NCBI GenBank assembly: GCA_946497585.1
Contig: CAMMLF010000040.1
Coordinates: 1 to 12,919 of the forward strand
Length of the DNA stretch: 12,919 nucleotides
Origin: an uncultured Clostridium sp.
GTDB taxonomy: Bacteria; Bacillota; Clostridia; TANB77; CAG-508
Direction of reading: 5' to 3'
The notes under the pieces are model-generated. The model did not search any database. It had not been told where the DNA came from and saw nothing but the letters and a program-made list of their open reading frames with translations. A program made the translations under genes and the position numbers. Shown here piece after piece: positions 7,370-12,919 of this stretch; positions within the stretch are counted from its first letter, which is position 1; each line of letters begins with the position of its first letter.

Positions 7370-7407
7370 CAAAGTTATCCACAAGTTATGCATAATATGT
7401 GGATAAC
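7363..7407. promoter_or_regulatory. DnaA-box cluster with 34-bp palindrome downstream of dnaN
   Basis: Three boxes fit TTATNCACA: 7363-7371 (TTATGCACA, plus), 7375-7383 (TTATCCACA, plus) and 7398-7406 (TGTGGATAA, minus). The last two form the arms of an imperfect palindrome, 7374-7407: GTTATCCACA, then a central TTATGCATAA, then TGTGGATAAC. The palindrome lies 13 bp beyond the dnaN stop and has no following T-run, so it is a protein-binding array and not a terminator. Confidence 0.75.
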
Positions 7408-7419
7408 TTATATGTTTTT

Positions 7420-8544
7420 TTAGTCATTTTTCAAGCGAATTGGTAATATCATATATTTATAATCGCCAGTTTCTTCTATACTTCTAATAATGCATGGAGA
7501 AATGCTTGTTCCAAAATCAATAAATACTTCTTCATCATCTACTGACCTTAATACATCTAAGAAATATTTTGGATTAAATCCTGCTTCTAAGTCTTTACCT
7601 TCTGTTGTAACATATAGCTCTTCTTTAGCATCTCCAGTTTGGTTAGTACAAGAAATTGTAATTTTTCCAACTTCTACTGTAATTTTTACAGGATATTTCT
7701 TTTCTTTTTCTATGCTTGATGCAGAAATTAAGCTAATTCTTTCAAAACAGTTTAATATAACTGACCTATTTACTCTTACTCTAGTTTCCCACTTTGATGG
7801 AAGTACACTTGAGTAATTTAAGAATTCTCCATCTAATAATCTAGTAACAATTTTACAATTTTCTATTTCAAATAAAGCTTGATTTTTTGCTATACCTATT
7901 TTTACTATATCAAATGAATCAGATAATATTTTATTTATTTCTGTTAAAGTTCTTCCCGGTATTACTGCAGAAAAGTCATTTGTTTTAGTTTGTAAAAATT
8001 TACTCTTCCAAGCTAATCTAAAACCATCAACTGCAACAACATTTAATTTATTGCTTTTTACTTCAAATAAACATCCAGTAAATATAGGTCTATTTTCTTC
8101 TGTACTAATAGCAAATATTGTTTTTCTAATCATATCTTTTAATGTGTTTTGTTCTATTTCAATAGAATTTTCTACATTTATTTCTGGAAGTTCTGGAAAA
8201 TCTTCTGGATTCATTGTTGCTAATTTATATAATGAACCTTCACATTCAATAACTAATAGATTTTTATCATTTACTTCTATTTTTATTTCTGTATCAGGTA
8301 ATTTTCTAATTATTTCACTAAACATTATTGCATTAACAACTGTTGCACCTTGTTCTTGTACATTACAATCTTTAATAACATATTCTATACCTAATTCTAA
8401 ATCATAACATGTTAATCTAATATCATTATCATTAGTTTGAATTAATATACCTTCTAATATAGGCATTGTTGTTCTAACAGCGACAGCTTTTGTTACGGAA
8501 TTAAGAGCTTTAAGGATTTTTTCCTTCTCACAAATAAGTTTCAT
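7420..8544 (-). CDS. dnaN: DNA polymerase III beta subunit (sliding clamp)
   Basis: DnaN forms the homodimeric ring that tethers DNA polymerase III and other clamp-binding proteins to DNA. The 374-aa length is normal for the three-domain clamp. The N-terminus (MKLICEKEKILKALNSVTKAVAVRTTMPILEGILIQ) and the PEDFPELPE, TIFAISTEENRPIFTGCLFE and VAVDGFRLA segments are characteristic, as is the terminal YKYMILPIRLKN, which corresponds to the conserved clamp C-terminus. The start at 8544 is supported by AAGGAG at 8554-8559, 9 nt upstream. The ribosome binding site and leader lie next to or inside the AT-rich origin unwinding tract, so dnaN transcription and origin opening share the same DNA. Confidence 0.98.
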   Translation of the reverse strand: MKLICEKEKILKALNSVTKAVAVRTTMPILEGILIQTNDNDIRLTCYDLELGIEYVIKDCNVQEQGATVVNAIMFSEIIRKLPDTEIKIEVNDKNLLVIECEGSLYKLATMNPEDFPELPEINVENSIEIEQNTLKDMIRKTIFAISTEENRPIFTGCLFEVKSNKLNVVAVDGFRLAWKSKFLQTKTNDFSAVIPGRTLTEINKILSDSFDIVKIGIAKNQALFEIENCKIVTRLLDGEFLNYSSVLPSKWETRVRVNRSVILNCFERISLISASSIEKEKKYPVKITVEVGKITISCTNQTGDAKEELYVTTEGKDLEAGFNPKYFLDVLRSVDDEEVFIDFGTSISPCIIRSIEETGDYKYMILPIRLKND

Positions 8545-8560
8545 CTTTCATTTCTCCTTC

Positions 8561-8606
8561 TTTATAATATAATATAAATATATTTAGTAGTAGTAGTAGT
8601 AGGTCC
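8561..8606. other. Origin unwinding element: AT-rich tract plus six DnaA-trios
   Basis: Read on the minus strand, a perfect DnaA box (8615-8607) is followed by the GC cluster GGACC (8606-8602, overlapping the first trio base) and then by six trios. On the plus strand these are six perfect tandem TAG triplets, 8585-8602. An uninterrupted A/T tract (8561-8584) follows. This box / GC cluster / trio / AT order is the basal unwinding architecture described for B. subtilis oriC, where trios guide DnaA filaments onto one strand. It sits immediately upstream of dnaN, as in B. subtilis. Confidence 0.88.
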
Positions 8607-8772
8607 TGTGGATAATGTGGAAAACTATCTCAAACCCTTCAACCCTACGGAAACTCGGTGTGGATAACTCTGTGGAAAACTTTAAAAATTATCCACACAA
8701 TTCAAAAAGTTATCCACATTTTGAGTTATCCACATGTTATCCACAGGTTTTCCACAGCCCCCCTGTGGATAA
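8607..8772. other. oriC DnaA-box array between dnaA and dnaN
   Basis: Seven perfect TTATCCACA boxes lie at 8607-8615 (-), 8659-8667 (-), 8689-8697 (+), 8710-8718 (+), 8726-8734 (+), 8737-8745 (+) and 8764-8772 (-). Three near-boxes of the form TTTTCCACA lie at 8616-8624 (-), 8671-8679 (-) and 8748-8756 (+). Boxes 8726-8756 are spaced at exactly 11 bp. This is by far the densest cluster in the window and marks the chromosomal replication origin. The rest of the dnaA-dnaN gap, 8773-8873, shows no gene and no clear terminator. Confidence 0.95.
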
Positions 8773-8873
8773 CCAATAGAGCTGTTCCGTAAGAAGAGAT
8801 ACGTGTTCTAAAGTCAAACATTAATTTTCCAAACAAAGATTTTACTAATGACTACTTTTGTCAGTTGTTGCAA

Positions 8874-10208
8874 CTATTTGTCGGAAAGTAGTATGTTTTG
8901 CACACTTTCCACAATTAATCTTGTGTTTGAATTAGTCTTTATTTCCTTTTCGATTTTATTGACTGCATGCATTACTGTTGTGTGGTCTCTTTTGCCAAAA
9001 TCAATGCCGATTTGAGGCAAAGACATTTGAGCAACATTTCTACATAAGTACATTGCAATCTGTCTAGGAAATGTGATGTCATTAGACCTTTTAGATCCTC
9101 TAAGATCTGCAGGAGAAACACTAAAATACTTCCCTACAACATCTTGAATATATTCAGATGATATAACTTTATCTTGCCTTTGGATAATATCATTAATTGC
9201 TTTTTCTGTCATTTCCATTGTAATAGGACTGTTTGTTAGTGATGCTTTAGCAACTAATTTATTCAGTGTACCCTCCAGTTCCCTAATGTTTGTGTCGACT
9301 CTTGTAGCAATTGTGGATAAAATTTCATCATCTATAATTATATTGTCTATTTGTGTCTTTTTTCTAAGAATGGCAAGGCGTGTTTCAAAATCTGGGTTAG
9401 ATATGTCAGCTATTAACCCCCAGTCAAACCTTGATTTTAATCTATCTTCTAATAATTCTATGTCCTTAGGAGGCTTATCACTAGATAATACTATTTGCTT
9501 TCCAGCTTCATATAGAGTATTAAAGGTGTGGAAAAATTCCTCCTGTGTACTTTTTTTGTTTGCAATAAATTGAATATCATCTATTAATAAAACATCTATA
9601 TTTCTATATTTTTCTCTAAATTTTTCTGTTGCTTGGTCACGAAGTGCATTAATAAGCTGGTTTGTAAAATTTTCTGATGTAACATATAAAATATTTGTAT
9701 TTGGGTTATTCATTAATATTTGATTACCTATTGCATGCATTAAGTGAGTTTTGCCCAATCCTACTCCACCATAAATAAAAAATGGGTTATATTTTGAACC
9801 GGGATTATCTGATACACCTTGCGCAGCAGCTTGAGCAAATTTGTTGTTACTTCCTACAACAAAGGTTTCAAATGTATATTTAGGATTTAACCCAGAATTA
9901 ATAAACATTTTGTTGCCTGCCATATTTGTATTAGTAGGCATAGATATTTCTTCTTCGTCTTTTAATTTTATAATAACGTTACATTTTTTATTAGTAATGA
10001 AATTAAAAGTATTTGTAAGAAGTGTTAAATACCTAGATTCAATAGTATCTTTTTGAAATGAATTTGAGGCAACTAAAACAATAACGTTATCTCTAACGCT
10101 TTTAAGTTCTAATGGCTGAATCCATGTTTGATATGTAATTACAGTTGTTTCTTCTTTTAGAAGCTCTTTAGCTCTGCTCCATAGTTCGTTTAAATTTTCA
10201 TTTGACAT
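8874..10208 (-). CDS. dnaA: Chromosomal replication initiator protein DnaA
   Basis: DnaA binds TTATNCACA boxes and, as an ATP-bound oligomer, opens the origin. The 444-aa protein has domain I (residues ~5-75, LWSRAKELLKEE...TYQTWIQPL), a short linker, the AAA+ domain III (from ~108, NPKYTFETFVVGSNN) with Walker A GGVGLGKTH (147-155), Walker B VLLIDDIQF (206-214) and the RLKSRFDWG arginine-finger segment (256-264), and domain IV with the DnaA signature GKRDHTTVMHAVNKIEKEI (405-423). Domain II is short. The ATG at 10208 has AAGGGG 9 nt upstream. The gene is transcribed toward the origin array and carries one perfect DnaA box within its coding sequence (9312-9320). Confidence 0.99.
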   Translation of the reverse strand: MSNENLNELWSRAKELLKEETTVITYQTWIQPLELKSVRDNVIVLVASNSFQKDTIESRYLTLLTNTFNFITNKKCNVIIKLKDEEEISMPTNTNMAGNKMFINSGLNPKYTFETFVVGSNNKFAQAAAQGVSDNPGSKYNPFFIYGGVGLGKTHLMHAIGNQILMNNPNTNILYVTSENFTNQLINALRDQATEKFREKYRNIDVLLIDDIQFIANKKSTQEEFFHTFNTLYEAGKQIVLSSDKPPKDIELLEDRLKSRFDWGLIADISNPDFETRLAILRKKTQIDNIIIDDEILSTIATRVDTNIRELEGTLNKLVAKASLTNSPITMEMTEKAINDIIQRQDKVISSEYIQDVVGKYFSVSPADLRGSKRSNDITFPRQIAMYLCRNVAQMSLPQIGIDFGKRDHTTVMHAVNKIEKEIKTNSNTRLIVESVQNILLSDK

Positions 10209-10274
10209 TAATTTTAGCCCCTTATTCTATTCAAAACAATTATAATATTTAGAGCAACATAAAAAAGTTATTTA

Positions 10275-10336
10275 ATATCCACAATTTGTTCACTAACTGT
10301 GGATAAAGACTTAAATAACTTTTCTTTTGTGGATAA
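10275..10336. promoter_or_regulatory. DnaA boxes upstream of dnaA
   Basis: Perfect boxes TGTGGATAA lie at 10298-10306 and 10328-10336 (minus orientation), plus a one-mismatch box ATATCCACA at 10275-10283. They lie in the dnaA leader and overlap the predicted transcription start, the usual arrangement for autorepression by DnaA, and may also be the second half of a bipartite origin. Confidence 0.8.
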
Positions 10337-10342
10337 ATATTT

Positions 10343-10370
10343 TTTATAAAATGTACACATATAATATCAA
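10343..10370 (-). promoter_or_regulatory. Probable dnaA promoter
   Basis: The minus strand reads TTGATA (10370-10365), a 16-nt spacer, then TATAAA (10348-10343). Initiation would fall near 10336, at the edge of a DnaA box, with a leader of about 128 nt. A second TATAAT at 10244-10239 lacks a -35 partner. The rest of the 306-bp divergent gap (10209-10514) holds DnaA boxes, AT-rich DNA and the rpmH promoter. Confidence 0.5.
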
Positions 10371-10432
10371 AAAATGCCATAAATAGTCAAGTAAATTAAT
10401 ATAAAAATATAAAAAAATTTAAGGCTAATCTA

Positions 10433-10462
10433 TTGACATAATTGGCAAACTTAGGGTATAAT
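10433..10462 (+). promoter_or_regulatory. Sigma-A promoter of the rpmH operon
   Basis: TTGACA (10433-10438) and TATAAT (10457-10462) are both perfect, separated by 18 bp. Initiation near 10469 gives a leader of about 46 nt ending in GGAGGTG (10500-10506), 8 nt before the rpmH start. It is the strongest-looking promoter in the window, as expected for a ribosomal protein gene. Confidence 0.9.
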
Positions 10463-10514
10463 AGGTTGTACGATTGAGAATTAAAATTGCAATAGAATTG
10501 GAGGTGCAATATAA

Positions 10515-10649
10515 ATGAAAAGAACTTATCAACCAAAAAAGAGACAAGCTCAAAAAGAACATGGATTTATGAAAAGAATGTCTACTAGACAAGGTAGAAA
10601 TGTATTAAAGGCAAGACGTGCAAAAGGAAGAAAAAAACTAAGTGCATAA
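10515..10649 (+). CDS. rpmH: 50S ribosomal protein L34
   Basis: This 44-aa basic protein begins MKRTYQPKKRQAQKEHGFMKRM and ends ARRAKGRKKLSA, the full L34 pattern (MKRTYQP...HGFxxRMxTxxGRxVLxxRRxKGRxxLSA). It is a small component of the large ribosomal subunit that packs against 23S rRNA. Length and both termini are normal. Translation is supported by GGAGGTG 8 nt upstream of the ATG. It is divergent from dnaA and first in the rnpA-yidD-yidC-jag group, the standard Firmicute arrangement. Confidence 0.99.
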   Translation: MKRTYQPKKRQAQKEHGFMKRMSTRQGRNVLKARRAKGRKKLSA

Positions 10650-10661
10650 GCTTTTTTGTTG

Positions 10662-10687
10662 AGGTCACAGAATTGGTGACCTTTTTT
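10662..10687 (+). terminator. Hairpin terminator/attenuator between rpmH and rnpA
   Basis: AGGTCAC (10662-10668) pairs with GTGACCT (10676-10682) around a 7-nt loop, followed by T6 (10682-10687). It lies 12 bp after the rpmH stop and 13 bp before the rnpA start, so rnpA and downstream genes depend on read-through. Partial termination would keep L34 mRNA in excess over RNase P and YidC mRNA. Confidence 0.85.
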
Positions 10688-10700
10688 AAGGTATTATATT

Positions 10701-11039
10701 ATGAAAAGAATAAAAACATTAAAACTAAATTATGAATTTAAAAATGTTTTTAATAAGGGCAAGTTTTATATTGGAAATCAAATAATTATTTATATAATGA
10801 AAAATAAATTAAATGAAAATAGGCTTGGTATTGCTATTAGCTCAAAAATAGGCAAAGCACATATTAGAAACAGAGTAAAAAGAGTAATTAGATCGGCTTA
10901 CCAAAATAACACAAGAAATGTTAAACAAGGTTACGATATAGTAATTATTTGGAATAAAAAAGCTGATGTAGTAGACTTATCTTATCAAATAATAAATAAA
11001 GATATTGAAAAGATATTTTTAAATTCAGGAATTAAATAA
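10701..11039 (+). CDS. rnpA: Ribonuclease P protein component
   Basis: This small basic protein (112 aa, normal length) binds the catalytic RNase P RNA and helps it recognise the 5' leader of precursor tRNAs. It begins KRIKTLKLNYEFKNVFNKGK, like other RnpA proteins, and carries the RNR signature GKAHIRNRVKRVIRSAY (51-67), followed by the YDIVIIW strand. The ribosome binding site is weak (AAGGT at 10688-10692) and sits directly after the terminator T-run, so transcription read-through and translation are closely linked here. The stop overlaps the yidD start by one base (TAATG). Confidence 0.97.
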   Translation: MKRIKTLKLNYEFKNVFNKGKFYIGNQIIIYIMKNKLNENRLGIAISSKIGKAHIRNRVKRVIRSAYQNNTRNVKQGYDIVIIWNKKADVVDLSYQIINKDIEKIFLNSGIK

Positions 11040-11257
11040 TGAAAAAAATTTTTATTGGTTTAATAAATTTCTACCAAAAATGGATATCACCATTTTTTCA
11101 GAGTATAGGGGTTCATTGTAAATATTATCCTAGCTGTTCAGAATATATGAAACAGGCAATTGAAAAGTATGGTCCTTTAAAAGGTATTTTTTTAGGAATA
11201 AAAAGATTATTAAAGTGTAATCCTTTTTCAAAGGGAGGATATGACCCTCTAAAATGA
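11039..11257 (+). CDS. yidD: Membrane protein insertion efficiency factor YidD
   Basis: YidD is a small membrane-associated protein that assists YidC-dependent insertion. The 72-aa sequence has the N-terminal amphipathic stretch FIGLINFYQKWISPFF, the conserved CKYYPSCSEYMKQAIEKYGPLKG (27-49) with its paired cysteines, and the C-terminal CNPFSKGGYDPLK (60-72). Length is typical. Its ATG overlaps the rnpA stop, implying translational coupling, and yidC starts 14 bp after its stop, behind a GAAGGGAG ribosome binding site. Confidence 0.97.
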   Translation: MKKIFIGLINFYQKWISPFFQSIGVHCKYYPSCSEYMKQAIEKYGPLKGIFLGIKRLLKCNPFSKGGYDPLK

Positions 11258-11271
11258 AGGGAGTTAAATAA

Positions 11272-12159
11272 ATGGGTTTTTTAGCAAATCTTTTTGGATA
11301 TGTACTCAATTTTTTATATGAATGGGTACAAAATTATGGCTGGGCAATGATTTTGTTTTCAGTACTTTTACAGCTTATTTTATTACCACTGTCAATAAAA
11401 CAACAAAAATCAATGAAAAAATCGGCCAAAATACAACAAGAAATGAAAAAACTTCAGGTTAAGTATAAAAATAATCCAGAATTACTTAATCAAGAAGTAA
11501 TGGGCTTATATAAAAAAGAGAAGGTTAGTCCTTTTTCAGGATGTTTAAGCTCAATAATACAATTAATATTATTTTTATCAGTATTTTATTTAGTAAGCAG
11601 ACCTCTTACTTATATGTTAAAAGTAGACCCAACAGTTATACAAAATTATGAGCAAGAAATAACAGAAAGTGGAGAATCATCTTCTTACCCTGAGATGAAA
11701 ATAATAGAAGAAAAGGCTTCAGAAGATGAAAGCGTATATATTAATATGGACTTCCTAGGGTTAGACTTAAGCAAAGTTCCAATGCAAAACTTAGGAGATA
11801 TTAAAGTATTAATTATACCTATAATTTATGTAATTACTACATTTGTTAATATTAAATTAATTACAAATATGAATAAAACGAAAGAGCAAAGAGAAAAGGA
11901 AAAAGAAGAAAAGAAGAGAAGAAAACAAAAAAATGCTCTTACAGACGGAAAGCAAGAAGAAACTATGGAAGAACAGCTTGAAAGTATGCAACAAATGACA
12001 AATAGTATGAATTATATGATGCCAATTATGTCCATAGCTATTGCATTAATTGCTCCTCTTGGTTTATCATTATATTGGCTAGTTAAAAACATATTACAAT
12101 TATGTGAAAGACTTTTATTAAATAAAATTATAAAAGATAAAGAAGAGGTGAAAGAATAA
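11272..12159 (+). CDS. yidC: YidC/Oxa1-family membrane protein insertase, divergent groove
   Basis: This 295-aa polytopic membrane protein inserts and folds inner-membrane proteins, alone or with SecYEG. Hydrophobic segments lie at roughly 24-42, 93-116, 178-200 and 248-275, with the cytoplasmic coiled hairpin KQQKSMKKSAKIQQEMKKLQVKY between the first two. There is no lipobox cysteine at the N-terminus. Two departures from the family pattern stand out. The usually positively charged residue of the hydrophilic groove (Arg73 of B. subtilis SpoIIIJ; Lys in some relatives) is Gln34 in VLLQLILLPL. The usual GCLPxLIQxP is GCLSSIIQLIL (90-100). A long, highly charged Lys/Glu loop (about 201-240) precedes the last segment. 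The position between yidD and jag makes the identity secure. Confidence 0.93.
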   Translation: MGFLANLFGYVLNFLYEWVQNYGWAMILFSVLLQLILLPLSIKQQKSMKKSAKIQQEMKKLQVKYKNNPELLNQEVMGLYKKEKVSPFSGCLSSIIQLILFLSVFYLVSRPLTYMLKVDPTVIQNYEQEITESGESSSYPEMKIIEEKASEDESVYINMDFLGLDLSKVPMQNLGDIKVLIIPIIYVITTFVNIKLITNMNKTKEQREKEKEEKKRRKQKNALTDGKQEETMEEQLESMQQMTNSMNYMMPIMSIAIALIAPLGLSLYWLVKNILQLCERLLLNKIIKDKEEVKE

Positions 12160-12842
12160 TGGGTAAAACTATTATAATGGAAGGAAAGACATCAACAGAA
12201 GCAATAGAAAAAGGACTTAGAGAGCTTAAATGTAGAAAAAATGATGTAGATATTAAAATATTAGAAAATGAAGATAAAAGAAGCTTTTTCAGTATTTTAG
12301 AACCTAGAGTTGTAAGAGTAGAACTTACAGTAAAAGAAGGAAAAGAAAATCATGAATATTATGAAAAAGAATATAAAGAGCCTTCTGATGAAGATGTAAT
12401 TAAGTGCAAAAATAATGTAGAAGAATTTTTAAAGGAGTTTACAACATCTGTAAAAAATCTTGAATATAAAATTACAATTCAAAATAAAGAAATTAATGTT
12501 GAATTATTTGGTGAAAAGTCATCAGACCTTATAGGATATAGGGGAGATACAATAAATGCTATGCAAACTATTTTAAGTAGTATAGGTAATAAAAATACTT
12601 TTGTAAGAGTTAGAGTTTTACTTGATATAGCTAATTATAAAGAAAAAAGAGAAGAAACACTTAAAGAGCTTGCTAGAAAACTAGAAAAAACGGTTAAAAG
12701 AAATGGTAAAAAAATAATATTGGAACCTATGAATTCTTATGAGAGAAAAATAATTCATACGGAATTACAAAATAGTGAATATGTAACTACTTATAGTATA
12801 GGCGAAGAACCTAGAAGAAAAGTGGTAATTGAGAAAAAATAA
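12159..12842 (+). CDS. jag: RNA-binding protein Jag/KhpB
   Basis: Jag (KhpB, EloR in streptococci) is a cytoplasmic RNA-binding protein linked to cell elongation and division. The 227-aa protein has the N-terminal Jag_N domain (about 3-52, IIMEGKTSTEAIEKGL...FFSILEP), a charged linker, a KH domain with the GxxG loop GYRG at 126-129 (IGYRGDTINAMQTIL) and a C-terminal R3H domain with the defining Arg196-x3-His200 in ERKIIH. The ATG overlaps the yidC stop by one base (TAATG), so translation is probably coupled. It ends the operon visible here; mnmE often follows but lies outside the window. Confidence 0.95.
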   Translation: MGKTIIMEGKTSTEAIEKGLRELKCRKNDVDIKILENEDKRSFFSILEPRVVRVELTVKEGKENHEYYEKEYKEPSDEDVIKCKNNVEEFLKEFTTSVKNLEYKITIQNKEINVELFGEKSSDLIGYRGDTINAMQTILSSIGNKNTFVRVRVLLDIANYKEKREETLKELARKLEKTVKRNGKKIILEPMNSYERKIIHTELQNSEYVTTYSIGEEPRRKVVIEKK

Positions 12843-12848
12843 TTATCG

Positions 12849-12904
12849 AAGTCAAAGTTCGAGGAATTGTTTAGTAATAAACATACCGGGGCTTTGACTT
12901 TTTT
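12849..12904 (+). terminator. Compound hairpin terminator after jag
   Basis: AAGTCAAAG (12849-12857) pairs perfectly with CTTTGACTT (12892-12900), followed by a T-run to 12904. The 34-nt interior is itself structured: TGTTTA (12868-12873) pairs with TAAACA (12878-12883) around a GTAA loop (a GNRA tetraloop), with GG/CC pairing possible between. It terminates the rpmH-jag transcript or forms a structured leader for the next gene. Confidence 0.75.
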
Positions 12905-12919
12905 AATATCATAAATTAA

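Noticed and set aside
7374..7407. Palindrome as a dnaN terminator
   Set aside because: The arms are DnaA boxes and no T-run follows on the minus strand.
8051..8407. Plus-strand open frames opposite dnaN, dnaA, recF, gyrB and VirB4
   Set aside because: They are antisense to confidently identified genes, lack ribosome binding sites and encode no recognisable domains.
8876..8886. Single TGTCGGA resembling a Spo0A box near the origin
   Set aside because: It is an isolated, imperfect copy that covers the last codons of dnaA, so coding constraint explains it.
1..12919. CRISPR arrays, tRNA, rRNA or insertion sequences
   Set aside because: No spaced direct repeats, cloverleaf, rRNA segments, transposase frames or terminal inverted repeats were found.

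Overview
This window is the replication-origin region of a low-GC, AT-rich Firmicute, most likely an uncultured-type member of class Clostridia. The assignment rests on the dnaA-dnaN-recF-gyrB cluster lying divergent to rpmH-rnpA-yidD-yidC-jag, on TTATCCACA-type DnaA boxes, on strong AGGAGG-like ribosome binding sites, on A/T-ending codons and on apparent Spo0A boxes, which imply an endospore-former lineage. No taxonomic marker that would fix a species is present.

Layout, left to right. Positions 1-3000 (all minus strand) hold an accessory three-gene block: a 182-aa TraC-like protein, a VirB4-type conjugation/secretion ATPase, and the 5' part of a third gene that runs off the left edge and has no ATG. 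A near-consensus sigma-A promoter at about 2953-2981 drives the block. It is preceded by three tandem Spo0A-type boxes at exact 10-bp spacing. A strong hairpin terminator at 3106-3152 separates the block from gyrB.

Positions 3196-10208 (minus strand) hold the replication genes, read dnaA > dnaN > recF > polyprenyl diphosphate synthase > gyrB. The short S4-domain gene (yaaA) often found between dnaN and recF is absent. An isoprenoid synthase sits between recF and gyrB, and gyrA does not follow gyrB. The origin lies between dnaA and dnaN (8561-8772): ten DnaA boxes or near-boxes, a GC cluster, six perfect TAG trios and an AT-rich unwinding tract. Smaller DnaA-box clusters lie upstream of dnaA (10275-10336) and just after dnaN (7363-7406, partly a 34-bp palindrome).

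Positions 10433-12905 (plus strand) hold rpmH, then a hairpin terminator or attenuator, then rnpA-yidD-yidC-jag, closely packed with one-base stop/start overlaps at rnpA/yidD and yidC/jag. A GUAA-capped compound hairpin with a U-tract follows jag.

Together the core genes provide initiation (DnaA), the clamp (DnaN), gap repair (RecF), supercoiling (GyrB), ribosomal protein L34, the RNase P protein and membrane-protein insertion (YidD/YidC with Jag). The part that departs from textbook layout is the putatively Spo0A-controlled TraC-like/VirB4 block beside the origin. All family assignments were made by reading motifs; no database search was run.
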